Shown: piece by piece, positions 44,139 to 53,240 of the stretch
How positions within the stretch are numbered: position 1 is the first letter of the stretch
Layout: each line of letters opens with the position of its first letter
Assembly: GCF_001050015.1 (NCBI RefSeq)
Contig: NZ_CVTB01000011.1
Coordinates: 49,569-113,568, forward strand
DNA from: Mycolicibacterium malmesburyense
GTDB taxonomy: Bacteria > Actinomycetota > Actinomycetes > Mycobacteriales > Mycobacteriaceae
Direction: 5' to 3'
DNA: 64,000 nt
Made by a program: the position numbers and the translations under genes
Notes under the pieces: generated by a model
Seen by the model: the letters and a program-made list of their open reading frames with translations, nothing else
The model's database searches: none
What the model was told of the DNA's origin: nothing

Positions 44139-45107
44139 TCAGGTTGTTGCGCTCGCCAGTGCGGCGCGCTCGAGATAGGGCCAGGCCAGATCGGGTGGCA
44201 GCCCGCCGCAGAGTGGAAGCAGCGGTAGCGGTCTGCCGCCCCGCACGTAGTCGGCGGCTTCCTCGACCGTGAGGATGCGGTAGGGCCCTGCGTTTTCCCG
44301 CAGTTCGGCCACGCTGCGCGCCGTCGAGATGCTCGCCACGGAGTCGTCGCCGTGGCGGTAGGACGCGGCCATCATCGCGTCGTGCAGCAGGTACGGCGCC
44401 AGCTCCCGCCATGCGGCGTCCACATCGTCGGCGACGAAGATCGTAGTTGGGGCGCCCTCAACGGGGAACTGCATCATACCGGGCTCGAATCCGCTGGCGC
44501 GGCACTCGTTTTCGTAAAACGCCTTCAACTCGTCCGAGGCTACCTGAGAGATGAAGCCCAGCCCGTTGCGGGCGGCGCGCCTGGCCGCGGCCTTGCTGCC
44601 CCCGGCGATCAGCATGTAGGGCCCGCCGGGCGATGCGGGCGGGGGCGTCACCTGAACTCGCCGCCCGTCGATCTCGATAGGTTCTCCGGTCAGCAGGCGC
44701 AGCACCAGCGCCAGCGATGCGTCTGCCAGCGCTCCCCGCCGGCGCATGTCCACACCGAAATGCTCGTACTCCTCGGCGCGGTGGCCGATTCCGAACGCGT
44801 GGGACACGCGCCCCCGACTGATGATGTCGAGGACGGCGATGTTCTCGGCGAGCCGGATCGGATCCCAGAAGGTGATGGGTACGGCCGCGAGCAGGATGGC
44901 CAGCCGGGAGGTTCGCGCGGCGATCGCCGAGGCCAGCAGGTGCGGGGCGGGCAGGTGGCCGTCCTCGGTGCCGTGGTGCTCCGAGAGCACGGCGATCACC
45001 GCGCCGCGCGTCTCGGCCCACTCGCACATCTGCACGGCGGCCGCGTACAGCTCGGCCGCGGGCGCTCCGGAGGCGGGCGCGCGCATGTCGAAACGGAGCG
45101 TGAACAT
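44139..45107 (-). CDS. LLM-class flavin/F420-dependent oxidoreductase (paralogue)
   Basis: The 322-aa protein starts MFTLRFDMRAPASGAPAAEL and carries AVLSEHHGTEDGHLPAPHLLASAIAARTSRL and GRVSHAFGIGHRAEEYEHFGVD, matching the LLM protein at 42054 along its length. It is the first gene of the minus-strand operon (LLM, DHDPR-like, LLM, P450). A copy of the 15-bp element lies 44 bases upstream of the ATG at 45107. Confidence 0.9.
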   Translation of the reverse strand: MFTLRFDMRAPASGAPAAELYAAAVQMCEWAETRGAVIAVLSEHHGTEDGHLPAPHLLASAIAARTSRLAILLAAVPITFWDPIRLAENIAVLDIISRGRVSHAFGIGHRAEEYEHFGVDMRRRGALADASLALVLRLLTGEPIEIDGRRVQVTPPPASPGGPYMLIAGGSKAAARRAARNGLGFISQVASDELKAFYENECRASGFEPGMMQFPVEGAPTTIFVADDVDAAWRELAPYLLHDAMMAASYRHGDDSVASISTARSVAELRENAGPYRILTVEEAADYVRGGRPLPLLPLCGGLPPDLAWPYLERAALASATT

Positions 45108-45150
45108 CAGCGCCGCAATAAGCCCGAGGGATTCACGACGACCGACTCTA

Positions 45151-45165
45151 ACCTAATTTTTGTTC
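45151..45165. promoter_or_regulatory. 15-bp operator between divergent LLM and DHDPR-like genes
   Basis: ACCTAATTTTTGTTC fits the island element. On the minus strand TAGAGT (plus-strand 45145-45150) next to it could be a -10 for the LLM operon, with the element in the -35/-10 spacer. The plus-strand gene starts 85 bases away. One site may serve both directions. Confidence 0.55.
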
Positions 45166-45249
45166 TGGTTTCCATTAATAGTGGATGCTATTCTCAGCGC
45201 TGGCACGTCGTCGTGGACGTCGCCGTCTCGCGCTCTCCGAGGAGGATCG

Positions 45250-46362
45250 ATGTCCGGAGGTAAGCACCGCGTCGTGGTCTGGTCGACCGGCGGAATCGGG
45301 TCCATCGCGATCCGCGCGATCTCCCAGCGGCCCGACCTCGATCTCGTCGGAGTATGGGTGCACTCCCCCGACAAGGACGGCAAGGACGCGGGCGAACTCG
45401 CCAACGGGCAGCCGATCGGCGTCGCCGTGACCACCAATGCGGATGCGCTGATCGGGCTCAAACCCGACTGCGTCATCTACGCCGCCAGCGGACCCGAACG
45501 CGACGCGCTCGCGATCCCGGATTACGTGAGGCTGCTCAACGCCGGGATCAACGTGGTGACCACCAGCACCACCCGCCTGGTCAATCCCCACGCCTACGAA
45601 CCGGCCGAGTGGCGCGACCAACTGGTCGCGGCGGCCAAGGAGGGCCAGGCCTCCTTATACGCCTCGGGTATCGAACCGGGTTTCGTCGCCGATTACCTCC
45701 CGCTGGTGCTGAGCACGCAGTCCTCGCAGATCGAGAAGATCCACGCATACGAGATCGGTCTCTACGACGACTACGGCGTGCCCGACATCATGAGCGACGC
45801 TCTGGGTTTCGGCCGTCCGCTCGACTACCAGCCGTGGATCTCGTTCCCCGGTGCGATCTCCGGCGAATGGCAGGGTCAGATCCGCATGGTCGCCGAGGCT
45901 CTCGGCGTCGAGGTGCAGGAGATCCGCGAGACGTTCGACCGCGCGGTGACCGAGCGGACGCTCGAGGTGGCGATGGGCACGGTCGAGGCGGGCACCTGTG
46001 GTGCACTGCGCATGCAGGCCATCGGCATCGTCGACGGTCAAGAGGCGATCGTGATCGAACACGTCACCCGCTTGGCGCCCGACGTCGCTCCCGAATGGCC
46101 GACGATGCCGGACGCACTCGGATACCGCATCGTGATCACCGGCCAGCCCGACATCGAGTGCACGATGGCGGCCACCGTCCGCGACCGCAAGGACGCCGCG
46201 ATCGAGAGCATGACCTCAGGCGCCGGGGCGATGGTCGCGACGGCGATGCGGGTCGTCAACGCCGTGCCGTATGTCGTTGCCGCACAACCGGGCCTGCTCA
46301 GTTCGGTGGACCTGCCGCTGACGATCCCGCGGCACGCGTTCAACCCACGCGGGTCAGCGTGA
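45250..46362 (+). CDS. DHDPR-like NAD(P)-dependent dehydrogenase (paralogue)
   Basis: The 370-aa protein is a paralogue of the product at 43050: VVVWSTGGIGSIAIRAISQRPDLDLVGVWVHS, KDGKDAGELANGQPIG, VIYAASGPERDALAIPDYVRLLNAGINVVTTSTTRL, LYASGIEPGFVADYLPL, and the shared C-terminal pattern LLSSVDLPLTIPRHAF. ATG 45250 has a perfect GGAGGA site. It is transcribed alone, divergent from the LLM operon; its 3' end overlaps the convergent secreted-protein gene of the mce operon by 23 bases. Confidence 0.88.
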   Translation: MSGGKHRVVVWSTGGIGSIAIRAISQRPDLDLVGVWVHSPDKDGKDAGELANGQPIGVAVTTNADALIGLKPDCVIYAASGPERDALAIPDYVRLLNAGINVVTTSTTRLVNPHAYEPAEWRDQLVAAAKEGQASLYASGIEPGFVADYLPLVLSTQSSQIEKIHAYEIGLYDDYGVPDIMSDALGFGRPLDYQPWISFPGAISGEWQGQIRMVAEALGVEVQEIRETFDRAVTERTLEVAMGTVEAGTCGALRMQAIGIVDGQEAIVIEHVTRLAPDVAPEWPTMPDALGYRIVITGQPDIECTMAATVRDRKDAAIESMTSGAGAMVATAMRVVNAVPYVVAAQPGLLSSVDLPLTIPRHAFNPRGSA

Positions 46363-46822
46363 ACGGCATCTCGATATCGAGCACCTTGTTGAAACCGCAG
46401 GCGCCACTGGGACCTTCGGTCTTGTCCCACCCCTGGTACTTGTTGGGGTCGGGCGGATAACCCAGCCAGAACACCCACGACTGCTTGCCGGGGTAGGCCG
46501 TACCGTCGATGCACGGCTCCCAGTCCGGGACCGTCCTGGTGACCTTCCACCGGCCGCTCATGTACACCGCCTCCGCACTCCAGCCCTGATCGCTCTCGAC
46601 CCGACCGGTGCAGTCCTGATACGTCGTACATGTGGAGGTGATGGTCCACGTCTGCGTGACGCTCGCCTCGTCGTGACGGGAGTCGTTGGTCGTGGCCCAT
46701 CGGCCGTCGGAGAACGCGGTGAAGACTCCGTTGATCGCGACCTCGTTCTGCGCCTGCGCGTGCGGCGCGAGGTGGATCGCCGCGAGGAGCGTCGAGGCGG
46801 CGATCGTCAAAGCCCGGATCAT
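46340..46822 (-). CDS. secreted protein, last gene of the mce operon
   Basis: The 160-aa product has a signal peptide (1-24, ending AQAQ) and a mature domain with four cysteines (CTTYQDC, EPCIDG, GACGFNK) and many Trp/Tyr residues. ATG 46822 overlaps the mceF stop as ATGA. Secreted proteins of this type often end mce operons, but I do not recognise a named family. The open frame extending far upstream is the mceF gene read out of phase. Confidence 0.8.
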   Translation of the reverse strand: MIRALTIAASTLLAAIHLAPHAQAQNEVAINGVFTAFSDGRWATTNDSRHDEASVTQTWTITSTCTTYQDCTGRVESDQGWSAEAVYMSGRWKVTRTVPDWEPCIDGTAYPGKQSWVFWLGYPPDPNKYQGWDKTEGPSGACGFNKVLDIEMPFTLTRVG

Positions 46823-48528
46823 TGTGCCCCTCCCCCGTAGACCAACTGCTGCCACGACTTCGGGCTCTGCACGAGATCGGTCTGGCGGCCGACGTTTCCG
46901 TCCGGTGTCGCATACTGTCCGGTCTGCGGATCGTAGTGCGCGATGGCGACGGACGGTCCGTCCGCCGGACCAGTGGTGGCGGAACTCGGCGTCGCGGGCA
47001 CCGCCCCGGGCGGGGGTGGCGAACCGTCCGGCGGCGGGTCTTGCGGCGGTGGCCCGTGCGGGGTAGCCGCCTGCGGTGCGGGTGCGACGGTGCTCTGCTG
47101 ATCCACCGATTGCGACACCAGGGGTGGGATCGCGTTCGGCGGCAGCGAAGGCATCCTTGCACCGGGCGCCAGCGGCGGTGGGGGGATCGGTGGCAACGGC
47201 CCACGCGGGACGGCACCGGCCGGGAGCGGCGTGCCCTCGAGCGGGGCGAAGAGGTTCTCGTCGGCCCGGACCCGGCTGTCGGGCGGTACGCCCTGTGCGA
47301 TGAGGTTCGGATCGATCGGATACGCGCCCAGCGAATGTTGGCGCATCGCGAGCGGTTCGTAGGGTTTGTCGCTGTAGCACTGCTCGACGGTGGGCGCGCG
47401 TTTGCCGGGGACCCCCATGCACGGCGTGTTGCGCGCACCCCGCACGACGATCGGCGAGTCCTGGGGCAGTTTGCAGTAGATCCCGTCCGGCGTGTCGATC
47501 GTGGTCTGGTCGTCCGGGCTGCGCCACTCCGAGGGCGGCAGGAAGCCGACGGTGCACGGGTTGGGGTCGGCCATCTGAATGCGGAAGTCGCCCAGGGCGA
47601 TACCGGTGGGATTGTTGTGGGGAGCCGAGGACTGGACGTTGGCCACGAACGGCGGTAACAGCACGAGCACCTGCTCCAGCGAGGGGCGATAGGTCACTGC
47701 CACCTGACCGATGGTGGTCATGTTGGCCAGCAGCACCGGCAGAGTCGGCCTGATCTGCTCGAACAGTCCGGAGACCTGGCTCGCTGCGGCAGGACCGTCG
47801 TCCAGCAGGGTGCGGATCTGCGGGTCGTCGGCCACGACCTGATCGGTGATACCGGCGAGGCTTCGCGCCCACACCCGCAATGCGTCGGCCGAGCGGGCCT
47901 GCGAATCCAGCAGCGGCACCGAATCTTCGGCCAGCGTCGCGGAACGGGAGGCATCCCTGTTCAGAGCTTCGGAGAGGGTGGCCGACGAATCCACCAGCGA
48001 ACCCATGTCGAAACCGGCCCCGCTGAATGCCCTGTACGACTCGTCGATCAATTCCGTCAAGCGGCCCTTCGGGATGCTCGCGATCAGGGTGTTCACCTGC
48101 TCCAGCATCGGGCTCACCGGCTGCGGAATCGTGGTGTCGGCCATGGCGATCACCGACCCGTCTTCCAGATATGGCGGCGAGTCAGTGCGCGGAAGCAGCT
48201 CGACGTACTGCTCGCCAACGGCCGACACACTGCGCACTTCGGCCTGCAGATCGGCCGGTATCTTCGGCGAGGTGTCGAGGCGCAGCGTCGCGGTGGCCCG
48301 GGTGCGCGACACATCCATTTCGGTGACCTTGCCCACCTGCACCCCGCGGTAGGTGACGTTGGCAAACCGGTAGAGCCCGCCAGACGCGGGCAATTCCAGT
48401 GTGACGGTGATCTTCCCGATGCCCAGCAGCGTGGGCACCTGCATATAGGCGAACACCATCGCGACCACGCCGATGATCGATGCGATCGAGAAGATCACGA
48501 GCTGGATACGCACCATCCGCGGCAGCAT
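46819..48528 (-). CDS. mceF: Mce family protein, MceF
   Basis: The 569-aa protein has one N-terminal membrane helix (about 8-28), the MlaD/MCE domain (LPASGGLYRFANVTYRGVQVGKVTEMD, about 40-115), the helical MCE-associated region, and a long Pro-rich C-terminal tail (about 430-540). Mce A-F subunits build a hexameric tunnel that carries lipids across the periplasm-like space. ATG 48528 shares one base with the mceE stop (TGATG); eight further codons upstream are unlikely. Confidence 0.92.
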   Translation of the reverse strand: MLPRMVRIQLVIFSIASIIGVVAMVFAYMQVPTLLGIGKITVTLELPASGGLYRFANVTYRGVQVGKVTEMDVSRTRATATLRLDTSPKIPADLQAEVRSVSAVGEQYVELLPRTDSPPYLEDGSVIAMADTTIPQPVSPMLEQVNTLIASIPKGRLTELIDESYRAFSGAGFDMGSLVDSSATLSEALNRDASRSATLAEDSVPLLDSQARSADALRVWARSLAGITDQVVADDPQIRTLLDDGPAAASQVSGLFEQIRPTLPVLLANMTTIGQVAVTYRPSLEQVLVLLPPFVANVQSSAPHNNPTGIALGDFRIQMADPNPCTVGFLPPSEWRSPDDQTTIDTPDGIYCKLPQDSPIVVRGARNTPCMGVPGKRAPTVEQCYSDKPYEPLAMRQHSLGAYPIDPNLIAQGVPPDSRVRADENLFAPLEGTPLPAGAVPRGPLPPIPPPPLAPGARMPSLPPNAIPPLVSQSVDQQSTVAPAPQAATPHGPPPQDPPPDGSPPPPGAVPATPSSATTGPADGPSVAIAHYDPQTGQYATPDGNVGRQTDLVQSPKSWQQLVYGGGAQ

Positions 48529-49688
48529 CAGCCACCACCGCCCGGTTCCCACGGCGCGGGTGCAGCATTCGGAATCGGGCCGAAAGGTGGCGAGGTGCCA
48601 ACGCCCAGCGGGAATTTGGTGTAGTACGCATCGTATCCGGGGTCACCCGGCGCGGGAACCAACGATGCCCGGTTCTGGCCGAGCGCGGTGCCGAGCAGCA
48701 ATCCACGCTTGAGCCGCGCGTTCGTCCAGTCCACCGTGACGAAGAGGTTCACGTAATCGCCGCGCACCCCGCGGTCGATCAGATTCTGGCTCAACGGGAA
48801 CGTCGGAAGGGCGCCCAGCGCCGTGCCGATCTCTGCGCCGACGTCGGAGAGCGCGCGCAGCGTCGGCTCCAAGTTCTGCAGATTCGTCACGAGGTCGGCT
48901 TGAGTGTCGTTGATCAAGCCGGAAACCGTCTCGCTGAACTGCGCCAACCGATTCAGCGCGGTGGTGAAGTTGGGTCGTTCCCGGATCAGGACGTCGAGTG
49001 CGGGCGGGATCTTGTCGAGCGCGCGGGTGAGCACGCGCTGTTCATCACCCAACCGTTGCGAGAACCTGTTCAACTCGTCGATGGTCGCAATGATGTTCTC
49101 GCGCTGTTGATACAGGGTCCCGACGAAGGTGTCCAGTCGGGCGATCAGGTCGCGCACCGTGCCCTGGCGTCCCGACAGCGCGGTGTTGAAATTCGCGATG
49201 ATGTCGCCGATCTGACCCAGCCCCCCGCCGTTGACCACCGCCGCCAGCGACGACAGCGTCTGTTCCGTCGACGGGTAGGTGGACGTCTTGTCAAGTCCGA
49301 TGGTGGCGCCCGGGCGAAGCCTGCCGCTCGGCTTCTCATCCGGCGGCGGGTCCAGCGCGACGTGCATGGAGCCCAGAAGGCTGGTCTGGCCGACGGTGGC
49401 GACGGCGTTGGCCGGCACCGCGACGTCGGGCTTGACCGAGATCTCGAGGTCGATGTGCCAGCCGTGCAACGTCATCCTGCCCACGCTGCCCACCACGACG
49501 TCGTCGATCATCACGGGCGAATTCGATTCCAGCGTACCGACGTTCGCGAGCTCGACGTGGTAGACGTCGGCGTCCGACCCCCGACCCACCGCCCCCGGCA
49601 ACGGCAGTGAGTTCACCCCTTTGAACGAACACCCGGTGAGGGTCAACAGCATGGTCAGCCCCGCGGCCACCGCACGACTGCCGATCAT
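48528..49688 (-). CDS. mceE: Mce family lipoprotein, MceE
   Basis: The 386-aa protein begins with a lipoprotein signal whose lipobox is LTGC (Cys19), the hallmark of MceE (Lpr) subunits. The MCE domain follows (DVYHVELANVGTLESNSPVMIDDVVVGSVGRM) and then the long helical region (LARLDTFVGTLYQQRENIIATIDELNRFSQ). ATG 49688 overlaps the mceD stop as ATGA; the longer in-frame opening lies within mceD. It is the lipid-anchored subunit of the importer. Confidence 0.93.
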   Translation of the reverse strand: MIGSRAVAAGLTMLLTLTGCSFKGVNSLPLPGAVGRGSDADVYHVELANVGTLESNSPVMIDDVVVGSVGRMTLHGWHIDLEISVKPDVAVPANAVATVGQTSLLGSMHVALDPPPDEKPSGRLRPGATIGLDKTSTYPSTEQTLSSLAAVVNGGGLGQIGDIIANFNTALSGRQGTVRDLIARLDTFVGTLYQQRENIIATIDELNRFSQRLGDEQRVLTRALDKIPPALDVLIRERPNFTTALNRLAQFSETVSGLINDTQADLVTNLQNLEPTLRALSDVGAEIGTALGALPTFPLSQNLIDRGVRGDYVNLFVTVDWTNARLKRGLLLGTALGQNRASLVPAPGDPGYDAYYTKFPLGVGTSPPFGPIPNAAPAPWEPGGGG

Positions 49689-51118
49689 GACGGTCCTCCG
49701 CCGTGTGGCATCGGGGGTGCCGCGGCCGGCGATTTCGGCGGCGCCGGGGGTGCCTGCGGGTTGGGCTGCTCCGCGGGCAGCAGCATGTCCTGCAGGGCCG
49801 GCGGACCGGGTGAGGGGGGTGCGGCGAGCGGTGCGGGGGGGATGCCCGGCGGTGGCGGGGGCGCCCCCCATCCCGGTGGCGGCGGTATGTCACCGATCCC
49901 GGTATAGGCCGACACCGCGGGCGGCGGCTCGGGCTGATCGTCGGGCGGTCCATCCGCACCGGGCATCAGCTCCGGTTCCGAATACCGCAGCATGTACGGC
50001 GGCGGGTTCGCCGTCAGGAACAGGCTGAACGGGAACGGCACGTTGTTGATGCTCGCCGTGCGCAGGCCGGGCCCGAGGTACTGCGAGCACAGCTTGCCGG
50101 TGGTTGGCGAAGTGACGTTTTGCAGCGCCCCGATCATGCCGCAGAAGGCCCACACCGGATTCGACAGGTTGTTGAGCACGAACACGCCGCTGGCAGCCCC
50201 GGTGCGCGGATCGAACATGTTGACCGCGTTGGCGATCGAGTGCGGCGCGATGTGCAGGACGTTCTCCAACGCCATGCGGTTGTCGACGAGGTTCTGCGTC
50301 ACATTGGCCAGCCGCTGGATCTGTTCGGCGGTCTGGTCGCGCGTGCCCCGGATGAATCGGGTGGTCTCGCCGACGACGTCGGACAGGTTCTTCAACGCGG
50401 CGTCGAGATCGGATCGACTTTCGTCCACGACGCTGGTCAACGTCGCGAACCTGTCCTGGAACTGCACGATCTGCTCGTTGCTGTCCCGCAACGCGGTGAC
50501 GAACGCCTGCAGGTGGTTGATGGTGTCGACGATGTTGCCGCTCCCGTCGGCGAGTATGCGACCGACGCCGGAGAGCTGCGCGAGCGTTTGACGCAATTTG
50601 TCGCCGTTGCCGTCGAGCGCGTTGGCCGCACTGTCGATGAACCGCCCGACCGAACCGGTCGACATCCCCTCGGCGGGACCGAGGTCCGTCGCCAGGCGCA
50701 TCAGCTGCTCTTTGACCTCGTTCCACTCGACCGGAACGGCCGTGCGGTTCAACGGGATAACGGCGCCGTCGACCATCGCGGGCCCGGATTCGTAAGCGGG
50801 TGTCAGCTGAACATACCGCGCCGAGACCAGATTCTGGGCGACGATCACCGCCTTCGCGTCGGCGGGCACCTTGATACCGTGGTCGACTGCCAGCCTCATC
50901 TCCGCCTGGGTGCCGACCGGTTTGATCGATTCGATGGAGCCCACCTTGACGCCCGCGATACGGACCTCGTCACCGGGATAGATCGCGGTGGCCGTGGTGA
51001 AGTGGGCGGTGATCGTCGTGGGTCGGAACGCGGTCTGCCGGATCAGGACCACGACCCCGCCGAAGAGCGCTACGGCCAGCGCGGCCGCGAGCGCGCGCTT
51101 CACCCAGATGTTGTTCAT
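49685..51118 (-). CDS. mceD: Mce family protein, MceD
   Basis: The 477-aa protein has an N-terminal helix (8-28), an MCE domain (TAHFTTATAIYPGDEVRIAGVKVGSIESIKPVG), the helical region, and a very Pro-rich C-terminus (about 390-477, runs of PPPP and PAPP), typical of MceD. ATG 51118 overlaps the mceC stop as ATGA. Part of the six-subunit lipid tunnel. Confidence 0.93.
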   Translation of the reverse strand: MNNIWVKRALAAALAVALFGGVVVLIRQTAFRPTTITAHFTTATAIYPGDEVRIAGVKVGSIESIKPVGTQAEMRLAVDHGIKVPADAKAVIVAQNLVSARYVQLTPAYESGPAMVDGAVIPLNRTAVPVEWNEVKEQLMRLATDLGPAEGMSTGSVGRFIDSAANALDGNGDKLRQTLAQLSGVGRILADGSGNIVDTINHLQAFVTALRDSNEQIVQFQDRFATLTSVVDESRSDLDAALKNLSDVVGETTRFIRGTRDQTAEQIQRLANVTQNLVDNRMALENVLHIAPHSIANAVNMFDPRTGAASGVFVLNNLSNPVWAFCGMIGALQNVTSPTTGKLCSQYLGPGLRTASINNVPFPFSLFLTANPPPYMLRYSEPELMPGADGPPDDQPEPPPAVSAYTGIGDIPPPPGWGAPPPPPGIPPAPLAAPPSPGPPALQDMLLPAEQPNPQAPPAPPKSPAAAPPMPHGGGPS

Positions 51119-52215
51119 CGCCCCGGCCCCCACTGCTCGTGAGGCATCGGTATTCCGTTGTAGGGGAACGGAAGCTCGGCGCGCGGTCCGGCGTTGTCGG
51201 GTGGCTGACCGGCGTTGACCCCGCGCCGGAAACCGAACGCGTAATCGAAGAACGGCTGGAATATCTGCGAGAAGAAGATATTGGGGATGAAGGCCTGGTA
51301 GTACGGGCCGTTCCCGATCCCCTCGCCCAATGTGGTCTGGAACTTCGCCAGCCCGGGAAGCGCCTTGGCGATGTTGTCGCGGTTACGCTCCAAGATCTCG
51401 GTGACGCCGTTGAGCTTCTCCAACGTGGGGGCGAGTTCTTTCTCGTTGTCAGCGATGAGGCCGGACAGCTGTTGAGACAACGCCGAGGTGTGCGCCAGGA
51501 GTTCGACGATGGCGTAACGACGAGCCGACAACACCGACACCAGGTCGTTGGCGTTGAGGATCAGCGTGTTCACCTGCTGACTGCGGTCCGACAGGATCTC
51601 GGTGACATCGGCGCCGTTCTCCAGGAGGTCCCCCAGCGTTTCGTCACGGTCGTTGATCGCCCTGGACAGCCGGGTCAGCCCGTCGAACGCCGGGCCCAGC
51701 TGCGGCGCCACCTGGTCCAGGGTCGCCGCCAACGTGTCCAACGATTGGTTCAACGACACGGTGTCGGTGCCCGCAGTGTTGCTCGTCAGCTCGCTGACCG
51801 CCTCGGTCAGCGAGTACGGGGATGCGGTGCGCGACAACGGAATCATATCCATCGGGCGCAGCGACCCCTCTCCCTTGGACTCCAGGGTCACGACCCGCTC
51901 GCCCAGCAGGGTTCCGGTCCGGATGTGTGCGGTGGTGTCCGATCCGAGCGACACCGAGCCGTCGATCACCACCGTCACCAGTGCGTTGCGTCCTTGGAGC
52001 GCAACGCTGGAGACGGTGCCCACCTTGATCCCCGAGATTGTCACGTCGTTGCCCGCTGCCAGCCCGCCTGCGTCGGCGAACTGCGCCTGATACCGCACCG
52101 CGGTCGCCCATGACACCAGCCGTTCCGGAGCGAGCCCGACCGCGATGACAAGGACGATCAGCACCACGCCGAGGATGCCGGCGCGGATGAGTTGTCTGCC
52201 ACGGTATTTCAGCAT
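51115..52215 (-). CDS. mceC: Mce family protein, MceC
   Basis: The 366-aa protein has one N-terminal helix (about 12-32) and an MCE domain (YQAQFADAGGLAAGNDVTISGIKVGTVSSVAL), then the helical region NTLILNANDLVSVLSARRYAIVELLAHTSAL. ATG 52215 shares one base with the mceB stop; an upstream in-frame ATG (52254) inside mceB is less likely. Confidence 0.93.
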   Translation of the reverse strand: MLKYRGRQLIRAGILGVVLIVLVIAVGLAPERLVSWATAVRYQAQFADAGGLAAGNDVTISGIKVGTVSSVALQGRNALVTVVIDGSVSLGSDTTAHIRTGTLLGERVVTLESKGEGSLRPMDMIPLSRTASPYSLTEAVSELTSNTAGTDTVSLNQSLDTLAATLDQVAPQLGPAFDGLTRLSRAINDRDETLGDLLENGADVTEILSDRSQQVNTLILNANDLVSVLSARRYAIVELLAHTSALSQQLSGLIADNEKELAPTLEKLNGVTEILERNRDNIAKALPGLAKFQTTLGEGIGNGPYYQAFIPNIFFSQIFQPFFDYAFGFRRGVNAGQPPDNAGPRAELPFPYNGIPMPHEQWGPGR

Positions 52216-53240
52216 CAGGGCTCGGTACACCTCCCGTTTTCCTGTTTGAGCCATGGGAAGACGGCGGTGCGGCCCTGCAGGTCGGTCACCCGCCACTTGA
52301 GTTCGCAGATGTAGTAGTTGAAGAAGCTGCCGTAAGACCCGGTGCGGACCAGTTTGCGATAGTTCTCGGGTGCTTTCTGCAGGCCCGTGTCGATCCGGTC
52401 CTTCTGGAAGTCGAGGTTGGGCGCCAACCGGGCGAGCTCATCGACGGTGCCGGCCAGCGGTGCGCGCGCATCGCTGAGAAGATCGGCCACCGACGCCGAT
52501 CCGTTGTTCAGCGATTCGATCGCGGTGCCGATCGGGTCGCGTTCGGCCGCCAGCTCGGTGACGAGCTTCTCCAGGCGGTCGATCGTGCCCGAGAACTTGT
52601 CGCCCTCGCGATTGAGGGTGGTAAGCAGGGTGCGTAGGTTGTCGATGAGCGCCTGGATCGTCTGGTTGTGCTCGGCAAGCGCCGTGGTGAATCCGGAGGT
52701 GTTGTTCAGCAGCGACTGCAAGGTGCCGCCCTGCCCCTGGAAGATCTGGATCAGCGACGCTGAGAGCGCGTTCACGTCTTCCGGATTCAATCCCCGGATA
52801 ACGGGTTTGAGGCCGCCGAGCAGCAGATCCAGGTCGAGCGCGCCCTGGGTCCGCTCCAGCGGGATCTCAGAACCGGCCGACATCGGCGCCCCGTCCGGAC
52901 CCTCGATCAGTTCCAGGTACCGGTCGCCGACCAGGTTCAGGTACCGCACCGCCGCCCGGGTGCCCGTGGTCATGCGCACATTCGGGTCGGCGTCGAAGCT
53001 GACCAGCACCGTCTTGTCCGAGCGAAGCTTGACGCTGTTGACCGTGCCGACCCGCATCCCGGCCACCCGCACGGACTGTCCGGTCTTCAGCCGGGAAGCG
53101 TCGGCGAACACCGCCGAATAGTCCTTCGTGCTCCCGGTCTGGTACTGGCCGAAGATGAAGAACAGCGATGCGGTCAGCAACGCCATCACGAACGCGAAGA
53201 TCCCGAATTTGACCAGGGTCGGCCGCAACGAGCGCCTCAT
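52215..53240 (-). CDS. mceB: Mce family protein, MceB
   Basis: The 341-aa protein has one N-terminal helix (about 9-30), an MCE domain (YSAVFADASRLKTGQSVRVAGMRVGTVNSVKL) and the MceB-type C-terminus with FNYYICELKWRVTDLQGR. ATG 53240 overlaps the mceA stop as ATGA. Confidence 0.94.
   Translation of the reverse strand: MRRSLRPTLVKFGIFAFVMALLTASLFFIFGQYQTGSTKDYSAVFADASRLKTGQSVRVAGMRVGTVNSVKLRSDKTVLVSFDADPNVRMTTGTRAAVRYLNLVGDRYLELIEGPDGAPMSAGSEIPLERTQGALDLDLLLGGLKPVIRGLNPEDVNALSASLIQIFQGQGGTLQSLLNNTSGFTTALAEHNQTIQALIDNLRTLLTTLNREGDKFSGTIDRLEKLVTELAAERDPIGTAIESLNNGSASVADLLSDARAPLAGTVDELARLAPNLDFQKDRIDTGLQKAPENYRKLVRTGSYGSFFNYYICELKWRVTDLQGRTAVFPWLKQENGRCTEP

Noticed and set aside
23931..46362. 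The island as a steroid ring-degradation (KstR) cluster
   Set aside because: No KstR-type operator, ketosteroid dehydrogenase, Hsa enzymes or thiolases were seen; the shared operator is different and asymmetric.
46340..47872. 510-codon frame starting inside mceF
   Set aside because: Only its last 160 codons are real (ATG 46822, secreted protein); the rest is mceF read in another frame.
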